Shown: piece by piece, positions 17,721 to 25,867 of the stretch
Layout of the letters: each line of letters opens with the position of its first letter
Numbering within the stretch: the first letter of the stretch is position 1
Assembly (NCBI GenBank): GCA_016718875.1
Contig: JADKBL010000024.1
Coordinates: forward strand, 20,238 to 84,237
Source: Bacteroidota bacterium
Lineage (GTDB): Bacteria > Bacteroidota > Bacteroidia > Bacteroidales > VadinHA17
Direction of reading: 5' to 3'
DNA: 64,000 bases
The notes under the pieces: generated by a model
Told to the model about the DNA's origin: nothing
The model's database searches: none
The model's input: the letters and a program-made list of their open reading frames with translations, nothing else
Translations under genes and position numbers: made by a program

Positions 17721-17902
17721 GCTACCGTTATATTGATAATGAAATCCCGGAGAATCTCATTAAAATCAGACAGCACATGGCTGATTTTAATCTGTCATGG
17801 CAGTTTTATAAAAAAATGGTCCTTTCATTGAATTATGAGGGAACATTTGAGAATCCCAACAGGTATAATATGATTTACCTGCAGGTAAGGAAAAGATTCT
17901 GA
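17721..17902 (+). pseudogene. displaced C-terminal strands of the beta-barrel protein
   Basis: In the frame one base off, 17704-17902 is open and encodes three more amphipathic strands (GIGYRYIDNE, MADFNLSWQFYKKMVLSLNY, MIYLQVRKRF) before TGA at 17900-17902. The terminal Phe and strand pattern show that this is the end of the preceding barrel. Confidence 0.75.
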
Positions 17903-17909
17903 AAAAAGA

Positions 17910-17939
17910 GGTAGGGATATGCCATGGCATATCCCTACC
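17910..17939. terminator. perfect 30-bp palindrome between convergent genes
   Basis: The half-site GGTAGGGATATGCCA is followed immediately by its exact reverse complement, giving 15 paired positions. It lies in the 67-base gap between the stops of the beta-barrel gene (+) and hydC (-). No strong T run follows on either strand, so a bidirectional RNA hairpin barrier is likelier than a textbook intrinsic terminator. Confidence 0.6.
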
Positions 17940-17969
17940 AGGTAAAATCAAAACCACCTCTACTAATTA

Positions 17970-18452
17970 TTATTCGTACTCCTTAAGAATACCCTTAACA
18001 TCATCAGGCGCGACCCTTCCGTATGTTTTATCGCCTACAAGAACAACCGGGGCAAGTCCACATGCACCTACACACCTGAGGCTTGAAAGTGAAAATTTAT
18101 TATCCTTGGTGCTTTCGCCAACCTTTATTCCAAGCTCTTTTTTAAACTCCTCAAGCACTTTTTCTCCGCCTCTGACATAGCATGCTGTTCCCATGCATAT
18201 GCTGATTGGATGTTTTCCTTTTGGAGTCATTGTAAAAAATGAGTAAAATGTAACCACTCCATAAACCTTGGCAACGGGTACATTTAGATGCTCGGATATT
18301 ACCTCCTGAACCTCTGCCGGCAGGTAGCCAAAATGCTCCTGGCAACCGTGAAGCACATTAATCAGCTCCTGCGGATCATTATTGAATTTTGAACATGTTT
18401 CTTTAATAAAGTCCACATCTTCTTTCCTTAATTCTATTTTTATACTAGACAT
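17970..18452 (-). CDS. hydC: NuoE-like [2Fe-2S] subunit of bifurcating hydrogenase (HydC)
   Basis: A 160-residue thioredoxin-fold ferredoxin. The cluster cysteines are CMGTAC and, about 36 residues on, CVGAC, the C-x4-C and C-x3-C pattern of NuoE/HydC. The N-terminal helical part (PQELINVLHGCQEHFGYLP) is also typical. HydC forms a complex with HydA and HydB and passes electrons between the flavin/NADH site and the iron-sulfur chain. It is the last gene of the minus-strand hydrogenase operon, 37 bases after hydA. Confidence 0.9.
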   Translation of the reverse strand: MSSIKIELRKEDVDFIKETCSKFNNDPQELINVLHGCQEHFGYLPAEVQEVISEHLNVPVAKVYGVVTFYSFFTMTPKGKHPISICMGTACYVRGGEKVLEEFKKELGIKVGESTKDNKFSLSSLRCVGACGLAPVVLVGDKTYGRVAPDDVKGILKEYE

Positions 18453-18489
18453 GACCGTGAATTTTTATTTTGTCTGTTATTCTTATGAA

Positions 18490-20268
18490 CTATTTTTTGA
18501 CGAGGATCTTATCTTTTCTGTCAAAGTAATGTGTATGAAGCAGATGGTGTGATTTTTCGCTTCCGGGCTTACCAAGAAACTCTTCATAAAGTTTAATGAT
18601 GAAAGGATTCTCATGAGACTTTCTGAGCGGTTTCTTCCTGTCCTCAGTATATATTGCAGCAGCTCTTGCTTTAATTATATCTGAATTGCCATGGTGCAGA
18701 GGCTGTCCGCCACAACCGATACATCCGCCGGGACAAGCCATGACTTCTATGGCAGTGAATTCTGATTTGCCATTCTTAACATCATCAAGAAGTTTGCGGG
18801 CATTGCCAAGACCATGTGCAATACCAATTTTAATAGGTGTGCCATCAAAATCAAGTGTTGCAGAACGAACTCCTTCCATTCCTCTAAGCTCAGTAAATTC
18901 AAGCCTTTCCAGTTTTTTACCGGTAAATATCTCATACGCTGTACGGCAGGCAGCTTCAATAACACCACCTGTATTGCCGAATATTACTCCTGCACCTGTC
19001 GACTCACCCAATGGGGAATCGAATTCCTCATCATGAAGATTCCTGATATCAATATTAGCCTGTTTGATAAATGTGGCAAGCTCCCTGGTTGAAATTGAAA
19101 AATCAACATCAGGATTGCCATCAACAGAGAATTCATCCCGCTGGCATTCATATTTTTTTGCCAGGCATGGCATTATTGATACAACAACCATGTCCTTCCT
19201 GTTGATTCCTATCTTTTCTGCAAAATATGATTTTGCAATTGCACCAAACATCTGCTGAGGTGATTTAGCTGTTGAAGGAACATCCTTCATGTCAGAGTAA
19301 TAATATTCAAAGAAATTCACCCAGCCGGGACAGCATGAAGTAAGAATAGGTATCCTTGCTGTTTTGTCGCCTTTCAGGTGTCTCGATAACCTGTCGAGAA
19401 GCTCCGTACCCTCTTCCATGATAGTGAGGTCTGCAGCAAAATCAGTATCGAATACATAATCAAATCCAAGAGCCCTTAAAGCAGCTGTCATCTTGCCTGT
19501 AACAAGAGTACCGGGTTCCATGCCAAACTCTTCACCAAGTGCAGCACGTACTGCAGGAGCAGTCTGAACTACAACAGTTTTTGTAGGATCGTTAAGAGCT
19601 TTAAGTACCTGTGGAACATGGTTGACTTCAGTAAGTGCCCCTGTTGGGCAAACAGCCACGCACTGACCGCAGTAGGTGCATGATGAATATTCAAGATTCT
19701 GCTCAAAAGCAGGACCAACAGCTGCTTGGAATCCCCTGTTAAATGCTGAAAGTGCACCGACAGTCTGTACATCATTGCACATCGTCTCGCATCGTCTGCA
19801 CATTATGCATTTGTCGAGATCCCTGATAATAGAAGGAGAGGTGTCCTTCCTGTAAGTTGACATCTCTGCAAATTCCTGTCCGGGTATCTCCCTGATTCCA
19901 AGCCTGTGAGCCATATCCTGTAGTTCACATGTGCCTGATTTAGGACATATCAGACAATCTTTCGGATGATCTGAAAGGATGAATTCCATCACAGTTCTGC
20001 GGGCATTCAGTACCCTTGCAGTATGTGTCTTTACAACCATTCCGGGTTCGCATTTGGTCGAACAGGTAGGAGCAAGGTTTCTTCTTCCCTGAACCTCAAC
20101 AACACATATACGGCAACCGCCGGGTTTATTCTCAATGTTCAGATCATGCAGGTCCATATAGCAAAGAGTAGGTATTTCAATACCCAGCTCTTTTGCTGCT
20201 TTTAATATTGTGGTACCTCTGGGTACTTCAATTTCCTTATTATCTATTGTAAGCTTTACTGTTTCCAT
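18490..20268 (-). CDS. hydA: [FeFe]-hydrogenase catalytic subunit, bifurcating HydA
   Basis: A 592-residue protein. Domain order: plant-type [2Fe-2S] (about 1-78), His-Cys [4Fe-4S] (HPKDCLICPKSGTC, near 100), two [4Fe-4S] (CIMCRRCETMC and CTYCGQCVAVCP, near 150-210), then the H-cluster domain (225-575). The three H-cluster motifs are TSCCPGW, MPCLAKKYE and EVMACPGGCIGCGGQP. The third has a Cys where the usual motif has Gly (GGGQP). The protein reduces protons or oxidises H2. With HydB and HydC it should couple NADH and reduced ferredoxin to H2 (group A3/A6 type). It follows hydB by 11 bases. Maturases HydE, F and G are not in the window. Confidence 0.93.
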   Translation of the reverse strand: METVKLTIDNKEIEVPRGTTILKAAKELGIEIPTLCYMDLHDLNIENKPGGCRICVVEVQGRRNLAPTCSTKCEPGMVVKTHTARVLNARRTVMEFILSDHPKDCLICPKSGTCELQDMAHRLGIREIPGQEFAEMSTYRKDTSPSIIRDLDKCIMCRRCETMCNDVQTVGALSAFNRGFQAAVGPAFEQNLEYSSCTYCGQCVAVCPTGALTEVNHVPQVLKALNDPTKTVVVQTAPAVRAALGEEFGMEPGTLVTGKMTAALRALGFDYVFDTDFAADLTIMEEGTELLDRLSRHLKGDKTARIPILTSCCPGWVNFFEYYYSDMKDVPSTAKSPQQMFGAIAKSYFAEKIGINRKDMVVVSIMPCLAKKYECQRDEFSVDGNPDVDFSISTRELATFIKQANIDIRNLHDEEFDSPLGESTGAGVIFGNTGGVIEAACRTAYEIFTGKKLERLEFTELRGMEGVRSATLDFDGTPIKIGIAHGLGNARKLLDDVKNGKSEFTAIEVMACPGGCIGCGGQPLHHGNSDIIKARAAAIYTEDRKKPLRKSHENPFIIKLYEEFLGKPGSEKSHHLLHTHYFDRKDKILVKK

Positions 20269-20279
20269 TATTTTCCTGA

Positions 20280-20759
20280 TTAACTGATATATATTGCATC
20301 AAACTTACATTTCTCAAAGCAAGCTCCACATTTAATGCATATCTCCTGGTTGATTAGATGAACCTCTTTTCTTTCACCTGTAATTGCATTAACCGGGCAC
20401 ACTCTGGCACAAGCAGTACATCCGACGCAATTTTCGGCATTAATTATATATTTCATTAGACTCTTGCACTGACCTGCAGGACACTTTTTGTCGTTGACAT
20501 GTGCCAGATATTCCTCTCTGAAATTCTCCATCATCGACAGAACAGGGTTTGGTGATGTCTGTCCAAGCCCGCAGAGTGAAGTGTCTTTAATAACAAGACT
20601 CATATTCTTTAGTCTGTCAAGATCTTCAAGCTTGCCTTTTCCCTCACATATCTGTCCGAGTAGCTCATGAAGCCTTTTGTTTCCGATACGGCAGGGAGCG
20701 CATTTCCCGCATGATTCTTCTACTGTAAATTCAAGGAAAAACTTGGCCATTGAAACCAT
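20280..20759 (-). CDS. hydB: HydB C-terminal part (after an internal deletion)
   Basis: A 159-residue ORF starting MVSMAKFFLEFTVEESCGKC. It encodes the NuoF-type [4Fe-4S] site (CGKCAPCRIGNKR, later CGLGQTSPNPV) and a C-terminal two-[4Fe-4S] ferredoxin (CVGCTACARVCPVNAI, CIKCGACFEKCKFDAI). The first methionine is internal in every HydB; the upstream ORF ends shortly after and is out of frame. Between VPMGTTLR of the upstream ORF and CMVSMAKFF here, about 60 conserved residues are missing. They include the SGGC and MGSGG segments. Confidence 0.88.
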   Translation of the reverse strand: MVSMAKFFLEFTVEESCGKCAPCRIGNKRLHELLGQICEGKGKLEDLDRLKNMSLVIKDTSLCGLGQTSPNPVLSMMENFREEYLAHVNDKKCPAGQCKSLMKYIINAENCVGCTACARVCPVNAITGERKEVHLINQEICIKCGACFEKCKFDAIYIS

Positions 20760-21889
20760 GCAATGCGAAGTGTTGTTCCCATTGGAACTTCAATGAGTCC
20801 TACATTATTGATTTTTCCTGCGAGAGCAAATACCTTGGTGCCTTTCGATTTCTCTGTTCCAATACTGCTGTACCATTTTGCACCCTTAAGAATTATTGCC
20901 GGAATTGAGGCAAATGTTTCAACATTATTGACGTTGGTTGGTTTTCCAAGATAACCAGATTCAGCCGGGAATGGAGGTTTGATTGTTGGTTCTCCTCTCA
21001 ATCCTTCCATCGAATGGATAAGAGCTGTTTCCTCACCGCATACAAAGGCACCGGCACCGTATCTCAGGGTGATATCAAAGCTGAAATCTGTTCCGAAGAT
21101 TTTATTGCCTAAAAGCCCTGATTCTCTGGCCTGGTTTATAGCTATCTTGAGTCTTTCTATTGCAAGAGGATACTCTGCACGGATATAAATAAGCCCGTTA
21201 GAGGCTCCGATGCAATATCCGCATATCGCCATTGCCTCAAGAACCGAGTGAGGGTCACCTTCAAGCACAGACCTGTCCATGAATGCCCCAGGGTCACCCT
21301 CATCAGCATTACATACAACACATTTTTCATCCGAAACACTCTTCCTGGCTATTTCCCACTTAAGCCCGGTTGGGAATCCGCCTCCTCCACGACCTCTCTG
21401 GCCTGATTCCTTTATCTCTTTGATCACCTGGTCGGGTGTCATTTCTGTAAGTACCTTGCCAAGTGCCTGATAGCCATCTCTGGCAATATACTCATCAATA
21501 TTTTCAGGATTTATAAAACCGCAGTTTCTGAGGGCTATCCTCATCTGCTTCTTATAGAAATCCATGTGTTTTGAATCGGAGACAGCCTCTTTTGAAGAGG
21601 GATCCTTATAAAGAAGGCGTGTTACTTTTCTTCCCTTGATAACGTGTTCATCGATAATTGTCTGGGTATCTTCAGGTTTTACCTGTACATAAAATGTATT
21701 ATCAGGCATTACTTTTACTATAGGGCCTTTTTCACAGAAACCAAAGCATCCGGTTTTGATCACCTGTACTGTGTCCGTGAGCCCTCTTGCCTCAATTTCA
21801 TCCCTGAGATTGCAGACAATAGCATCGCTTTCTGCAGCATGGCAGCCTGTGCCGCCACATACCAGAAGATGCATACTGTATTTCGACAT
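20720..21889 (-). CDS. hydB: HydB N-terminal part: FMN/NADH-binding hydrogenase subunit (broken)
   Basis: A 389-residue ORF. Residues 1-110 form a thioredoxin-like [2Fe-2S] domain (CGGTGCHAAES, CFGFCEKGP). From about 130 the NuoF fold begins, with FMN/NADH motifs GQRGRGGGGFPTGLKW, NADEGDPGAFMDRS and GAGAFVCGEETALIHSMEG. It runs correctly to VPMGTTLR and then turns into a 13-residue nonsense tail. HydB normally holds the FMN where NADH is oxidised and electrons are bifurcated. As written the protein lacks the linker to its own [4Fe-4S] domain and would not work. A deletion of roughly 190 bp near 20760 is implied, either real or an assembly collapse. Confidence 0.9.
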   Translation of the reverse strand: MSKYSMHLLVCGGTGCHAAESDAIVCNLRDEIEARGLTDTVQVIKTGCFGFCEKGPIVKVMPDNTFYVQVKPEDTQTIIDEHVIKGRKVTRLLYKDPSSKEAVSDSKHMDFYKKQMRIALRNCGFINPENIDEYIARDGYQALGKVLTEMTPDQVIKEIKESGQRGRGGGGFPTGLKWEIARKSVSDEKCVVCNADEGDPGAFMDRSVLEGDPHSVLEAMAICGYCIGASNGLIYIRAEYPLAIERLKIAINQARESGLLGNKIFGTDFSFDITLRYGAGAFVCGEETALIHSMEGLRGEPTIKPPFPAESGYLGKPTNVNNVETFASIPAIILKGAKWYSSIGTEKSKGTKVFALAGKINNVGLIEVPMGTTLRIAWFQWPSFSLNLQ

Positions 21890-21901
21890 AATTTTTCCTC
21901 C

Positions 21902-22303
21902 TTATTCTTTTAAATCAATTATTTGATAATTAACAGGAATGATACCATCGACCAATTCACCTGTTTTAATATACTTTTCAATAATCTGGTCTGCCCTTTT
22001 CAGATCAACATAACCAAATACAACCGGATCCTGTCCCGGAAGTTTTACCTCAATGGTTGGTTCTGCGTAACAGTAACCCATGCAGCCGGTCTGAGTTACA
22101 ACTGCAGCCACATTCCTCCGGTCGAGCTGCTCAAGGAAGAATTCCATTATGGTTTTTGCTCCGGATGCAATACCACAGGTGGCCATAGATACCTTTACCT
22201 GCACAATGCTTTCAGGATCAAGGGCCTTTGTCCGGATATCCAGCCCTGTTTTCATTTCTTCGCGTCTCTTTTTCAGATCCGCCAGTGTTGCGATTTTTGA
22301 CAT
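21902..22303 (-). CDS. thioredoxin-like [2Fe-2S] ferredoxin
   Basis: A 133-residue protein with a charged N-terminal helix and a thioredoxin-like ferredoxin domain. Cysteines in SMATCGIASGA and TQTGCMGYCYAEP match the stand-alone [2Fe-2S] proteins found next to HydB in clostridial and Bacteroidota hydrogenase operons. It probably shuttles electrons to or from the HydABC complex, or serves as a redox input for the sensor proteins upstream. It precedes hydB by 12 bases. A 126-base AT-rich gap separates it from the ATPase gene upstream and may hold an internal promoter. Confidence 0.82.
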   Translation of the reverse strand: MSKIATLADLKKRREEMKTGLDIRTKALDPESIVQVKVSMATCGIASGAKTIMEFFLEQLDRRNVAAVVTQTGCMGYCYAEPTIEVKLPGQDPVVFGYVDLKRADQIIEKYIKTGELVDGIIPVNYQIIDLKE

Positions 22304-22429
22304 TATTATATCTGTTAAGTTTGTTATATTTAAATTATATGCTTTCGCAGTTTTTTCAATTTACTGTCACGTCAGAATTCATTTTTTTAATACTCTTAAA
22401 TTTATTCAATTTAATTGTGTTTCTGTTAA

Positions 22430-23002
22430 TCATATTGCCTTTTCCTTTATATCAAGTCCTGATACATTAATTTCTGTCAGATTGCCATTAATCATATCAA
22501 CTATGTCCTGCAATAGTGTCTGGCATGTTAAATCATCTGTCTCAAGTACCTCTTTGGTCTCCTTTGTGGAGAAGCTGTAAATTCCGGAATCAGTTTGATG
22601 ACTGTATAAAAACTCGATTCCGGGGTTTGAAGCAATCAGAATCCTGATGACCCCGGCTATATCTCCGAGAGGCTGCCTGTCGATATGCTTTTTGGAAAAA
22701 ACAGCAATAACCCGTGTACCTTTTTTTTCTTCTGAAAATATTTCAATTCTGCCACCTGTAATTTCAGCATGATATTTCAGAAGCGGGATTCCTAAACCCA
22801 TCCTCCTGCGGGTACGGGTAGTAATGAATGGGTCGCTTACGTTTTTAAGGATTTCTTCAGGGATCCCGTTTCCATTGTCTTCAATAATTATCCGGAACAG
22901 ATCTTCTTTTACCGACTCAGTAATTGAGATTGAAATCTTATCAGCTTTTGCCCTGATTGAATTCTGCACAATATCAAGTATATTGAGAGCCAGTGTTTTC
23001 AT
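22430..23002 (-). CDS. GHKL ATP-binding protein (histidine-kinase-like ATPase domain only)
   Basis: A 190-residue protein. The N box is LDIVQNSIRAKADK, the G1 box DNGNGIPEE, and the G2 region MGLGIPLLKYHAEITGG. There is no His-phosphotransfer domain, sensor or membrane segment, so it resembles the isolated ATPase modules (anti-sigma-kinase-like) of hydrogenase operons. The start overlaps the PHP gene stop by four bases, showing translational coupling. Its partner and output are unknown; context suggests redox or hydrogen-dependent signalling. Confidence 0.8.
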   Translation of the reverse strand: MKTLALNILDIVQNSIRAKADKISISITESVKEDLFRIIIEDNGNGIPEEILKNVSDPFITTRTRRRMGLGIPLLKYHAEITGGRIEIFSEEKKGTRVIAVFSKKHIDRQPLGDIAGVIRILIASNPGIEFLYSHQTDSGIYSFSTKETKEVLETDDLTCQTLLQDIVDMINGNLTEINVSGLDIKEKAI

Positions 23003-23739
23003 GCTGTTATTAATCTCCTTCCACCTTTCCCTGCCAGGGCCATTCTGATTTCATTAAAATCAGCTTTCTCAATAAGAAAAGTTGTTGTCTCTTTCCCGAT
23101 ATCACATAACTGATGGGCATCCGACGACCTTGTTAAAGTATATTTTCTGATCTCGGGATGCACCTGTGCAAATTTTTCTATGGTCGTTGCTCTTGATACT
23201 TCAAGGGCATCGGCATTAAGATTTTCAGGCAGAAGTCCAAGCTGGCTGTATATGCTGTTTTTAAGCCTGTCGATATGAGAGGGTATGAATAAACCTCTGT
23301 TTAGATGTACAAACTTTTCAAGCTCTGTAATTGATTTTCTGATCGCAGATGCAAGAAGCCTTTTCTCTTCATAAATGATATTTTCATACTCGTCTACCTC
23401 AACCTGGTGACCGAATATTTTAGGAATGTTATGAATGTCAGGCAGGTTATCATCGATGTATTCCTGCAGAAGTGTTAATGTATCAGTATTTTCAAAGAAC
23501 ACGAGGCAATGAATCTCCTCTATTGTATTTATTTCCGCACCTGTCATCACAAATATTCCCTTCTTTTCCGCAAGCCTTGTTACAAGGGCTGCATGGCGGG
23601 TGGTATTGTGATCGGTTATGCCTATTATATCAATACCTTTCCGGTATGCCTCCTCAACAATGTTCCCGGGACTCATTTCAAGATCGCCGCATGGCGAGAG
23701 TACCGAGTGCAGGTGAAGATCAGCACGGAAGGTTTTCAT
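22999..23739 (-). CDS. PHP-domain metal-dependent phosphoesterase
   Basis: A 246-residue protein with PHP motifs ADLHLHSVLSPCGD (motif I), GITDHNT (motif II), later a His/Asp site in FIPSHIDR, and closing SSDAHQL. These bind a two- or three-metal centre for phosphate-ester hydrolysis. The substrate is unknown. PHP proteins of this type recur in hydrogenase/DRTGG operons. It overlaps the genes on both sides by four bases. Confidence 0.85.
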   Translation of the reverse strand: MKTFRADLHLHSVLSPCGDLEMSPGNIVEEAYRKGIDIIGITDHNTTRHAALVTRLAEKKGIFVMTGAEINTIEEIHCLVFFENTDTLTLLQEYIDDNLPDIHNIPKIFGHQVEVDEYENIIYEEKRLLASAIRKSITELEKFVHLNRGLFIPSHIDRLKNSIYSQLGLLPENLNADALEVSRATTIEKFAQVHPEIRKYTLTRSSDAHQLCDIGKETTTFLIEKADFNEIRMALAGKGGRRLITA

Positions 23740-24074
23740 TTCTTATTAAGCAATTCATATAAACGTCCTGCAATATTGAATGTGTCTGTTTCTGTACTTA
23801 AAACAGGGATATTTTCAATATTGCTTTTTTCAATTGTATCAGAATCCGGCTGTAAACCTTTAACAATGATTACAGCAGCAAGATCCTTAAGTGATGCTAC
23901 TGCCACTACATTCTGGTGTGTCTGAACAGTTATCCATATGTTCCCTTCCCTGGCGTTTCCGATAACATCGCTCAGAAGGTCGGAGACATAACCTCCTGTT
24001 ACTTCATTTGTTATACTACTATTACCGGAAATCACCTTCAGGTCAAGTTCCTTTATAATATCAGTTATTCTCAT
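23736..24074 (-). CDS. DRTGG-domain protein (second copy)
   Basis: The ATG at 24074 (MRITDIIKELDLKVISGNSS) is preferred to one 11 codons earlier because the domain begins there. The 112-residue product is a single DRTGG domain: GGYVSDLLSDVIGNAREGNI, then an IWITVQTH strand and AAVIIVKGL. Related domains sit beside CBS domains and in phosphotransacetylases and are thought to bind ligands or nucleotides. It overlaps the preceding iron-sulfur gene by 14 bases and the following PHP gene by four. A paralogue opens the operon (25868-26230). Confidence 0.78.
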   Translation of the reverse strand: MRITDIIKELDLKVISGNSSITNEVTGGYVSDLLSDVIGNAREGNIWITVQTHQNVVAVASLKDLAAVIIVKGLQPDSDTIEKSNIENIPVLSTETDTFNIAGRLYELLNKK

Positions 24075-25449
24075 TTTCCGCTCCGATTTTATTACAATTC
24101 TTTTCAAGTCTTTCTTTTCCCCATATATCCCCGGTTATCTTAACTGCCTGACTCTGACTGAGCAGGTTCTGTTTTATCATCTGCTGCTGCAGGAATATGC
24201 ATTGAGATATTTGTCCGTTACCTGTCACAATATCTTCAGCAAGTGTCTGACAATCAGGAGCGCCACATCCGCCACAGTCAAAACCCGGAAGATAGCACAT
24301 CATCCTGCGCTTTCTTTCCACCTTTTTAAGTGCAGCAGAGATATCCTCATCAAGTTTTTCAATCGGCCGGGGTTCAATATTTCCGAGGAAGCCATGTTCA
24401 GTAATATCAAGGTATCCGTCCTGTACTTTTCTTATTTTGTCATCCTCCCTGGCCCTGTATTCATCTGACCGGTTTTTGAGCCTTTCAACAGTAAGGAAAC
24501 GGTTGCCGCTCATCAGAATGCCTCCCGCACAGCTTTCATCACAAGCTCTTAATTCAAGGAAGTCGATCTTGTCAAGTTTTTCATTTTCAATGTTTTCAAG
24601 GAATTCATTGACGTTTTGTATACCGTCGATTGCCAGGGCCCTGCCTGCAGAATGAATTGCTTCACCTCTTGTAGTGCTCCATAATATTCCTCTTGAACTT
24701 AGAAGATCGTCTGTTTCAGGTGGTGTTGTTTCTGTATATTTTCTCTGAAGATAGTTCAGTATCCTGTTGTAAAGAAGATCCATATTGATAACACCATCAA
24801 TTGCTGATTCTATCTCTCCAACCGGACTTTTTACGGCTGCTATCTTTGCCGCACATGGTGTTGCATAGAACAACCCGATGTTTTCAGCCGGTATGCCGCT
24901 CATCTTCAGCTTTTCCCTGTAATACATTGCCGACATGTCGATGGGAGGGTTGACCTTCAGAATATTATCAACAAGGGAAGGAAATTTAACCTGTATGAGG
25001 CGTACTATTGCCGGACAGAATGAGGAAATTACCGGGCGTTCTTTATTCTCAAGCATTATCTGCCTGCCTGCTTCAATCACCATGTCAACTGTATTTTCAA
25101 CTTCGAATACATGAGTGAAGCCGATCTCCTTGAGAGCATTGTATATGCTTGAAGCCATTATCTTTCTTGGGAACTGGCCTATTAGAATGCTGGGAATCAA
25201 TATGACCCTTACTGGGAATCTGAATATCATTTGAAGATCATCCTGCTCAACAGCAATAGCTGATACAGGACAGGCTTTGTAGCATTCACCGCAATCGACG
25301 CACCTGTTTGCCAGGATGATTGCTTTACCATTTCTTATCCTGATGGCACGGGTAGGGCAGACAGCCATGCAGTGAGTGCATCCTGTACAAAGATCAGCCT
25401 GTACAGCCAGGGCATGATGAAAATCCCGTGTCTGTTTCTTAGTTTGCAT
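24061..25449 (-). CDS. HydS-like sensory [FeFe]-hydrogenase-related iron-sulfur protein
   Basis: A 462-residue protein. Two N-terminal [4Fe-4S] sites (CTGCTHCMAVCPTRAI, CVDCGECYKACPVSAI) precede an [FeFe]-hydrogenase large-subunit domain with altered motifs: SSFCPAIV for TSCCPxW, ATPCAAKIAAVK for MPCxxKxxE, and RACDESCAGG for MACxxGC. A C-terminal CGGCGAPDC site resembles the Fes/DRTGG-linked [4Fe-4S] domain. Unlike HydS of group C it has no PAS domain. The degenerate motifs suggest a sensor or electron sink rather than a fast hydrogenase. It overlaps its neighbours by 11 and 14 bases. Confidence 0.85.
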   Translation of the reverse strand: MQTKKQTRDFHHALAVQADLCTGCTHCMAVCPTRAIRIRNGKAIILANRCVDCGECYKACPVSAIAVEQDDLQMIFRFPVRVILIPSILIGQFPRKIMASSIYNALKEIGFTHVFEVENTVDMVIEAGRQIMLENKERPVISSFCPAIVRLIQVKFPSLVDNILKVNPPIDMSAMYYREKLKMSGIPAENIGLFYATPCAAKIAAVKSPVGEIESAIDGVINMDLLYNRILNYLQRKYTETTPPETDDLLSSRGILWSTTRGEAIHSAGRALAIDGIQNVNEFLENIENEKLDKIDFLELRACDESCAGGILMSGNRFLTVERLKNRSDEYRAREDDKIRKVQDGYLDITEHGFLGNIEPRPIEKLDEDISAALKKVERKRRMMCYLPGFDCGGCGAPDCQTLAEDIVTGNGQISQCIFLQQQMIKQNLLSQSQAVKITGDIWGKERLEKNCNKIGAENENN

Positions 25450-25864
25450 CAGGTTTGATAAAGTTTATAAGTTCCACTGTAGTACCCTCACCGGGTATGC
25501 TTGTGATATTCATAAAATCGCTGTTCCTCTTCATGTTGGAGAGGCCCATGCCTGCTCCGAATCCCATTTCTCTTACCTGAGGAGTTGCAGTGGAGTAACC
25601 CTCCTGCATTGCCTTCTCTATATCAGAAATGCCTGGACCTTTATCCGCGATAGTTATTTTTATTTTTTCACTGTCTATGTCGATATCAACAACACCTGAG
25701 TAGGCATGAGCGACAACATTGACTTCACCCTCATACAGAGCAATGACAATACGTTTCGACTGTTTATGGTCAATATTTATCTGTTGTAGTACTTTTTTTA
25801 CGGCACTTGCAACATTCCCTGCACGGGTAAAATCGCCACCTGCTATCTTATGCCTGATCTGCAT
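25439..25864 (-). CDS. RsbW-like serine/threonine kinase ATPase domain
   Basis: A 141-residue protein consisting of one GHKL ATPase domain: N box ALYEGEVNVVAHAYSG, G1 DKGPGISDIEKAM, G2 GFGAGMGLSNMKRNSD. It resembles the anti-sigma kinases RsbW and SpoIIAB, but no anti-anti-sigma gene is in the operon. The neighbours point to a role in switching the hydrogenase system, perhaps by phosphorylating or releasing a partner. It overlaps the sensor gene by 11 bases. Confidence 0.8.
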   Translation of the reverse strand: MQIRHKIAGGDFTRAGNVASAVKKVLQQINIDHKQSKRIVIALYEGEVNVVAHAYSGVVDIDIDSEKIKITIADKGPGISDIEKAMQEGYSTATPQVREMGFGAGMGLSNMKRNSDFMNITSIPGEGTTVELINFIKPDAN

Positions 25865-25867
25865 ATC

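Noticed and set aside
22149..22580. A 143-residue plus-strand ORF over the ferredoxin and ATPase genes
   Set aside because: Composition is the mirror of the minus-strand coding sequences and the gap between them; no recognisable family.
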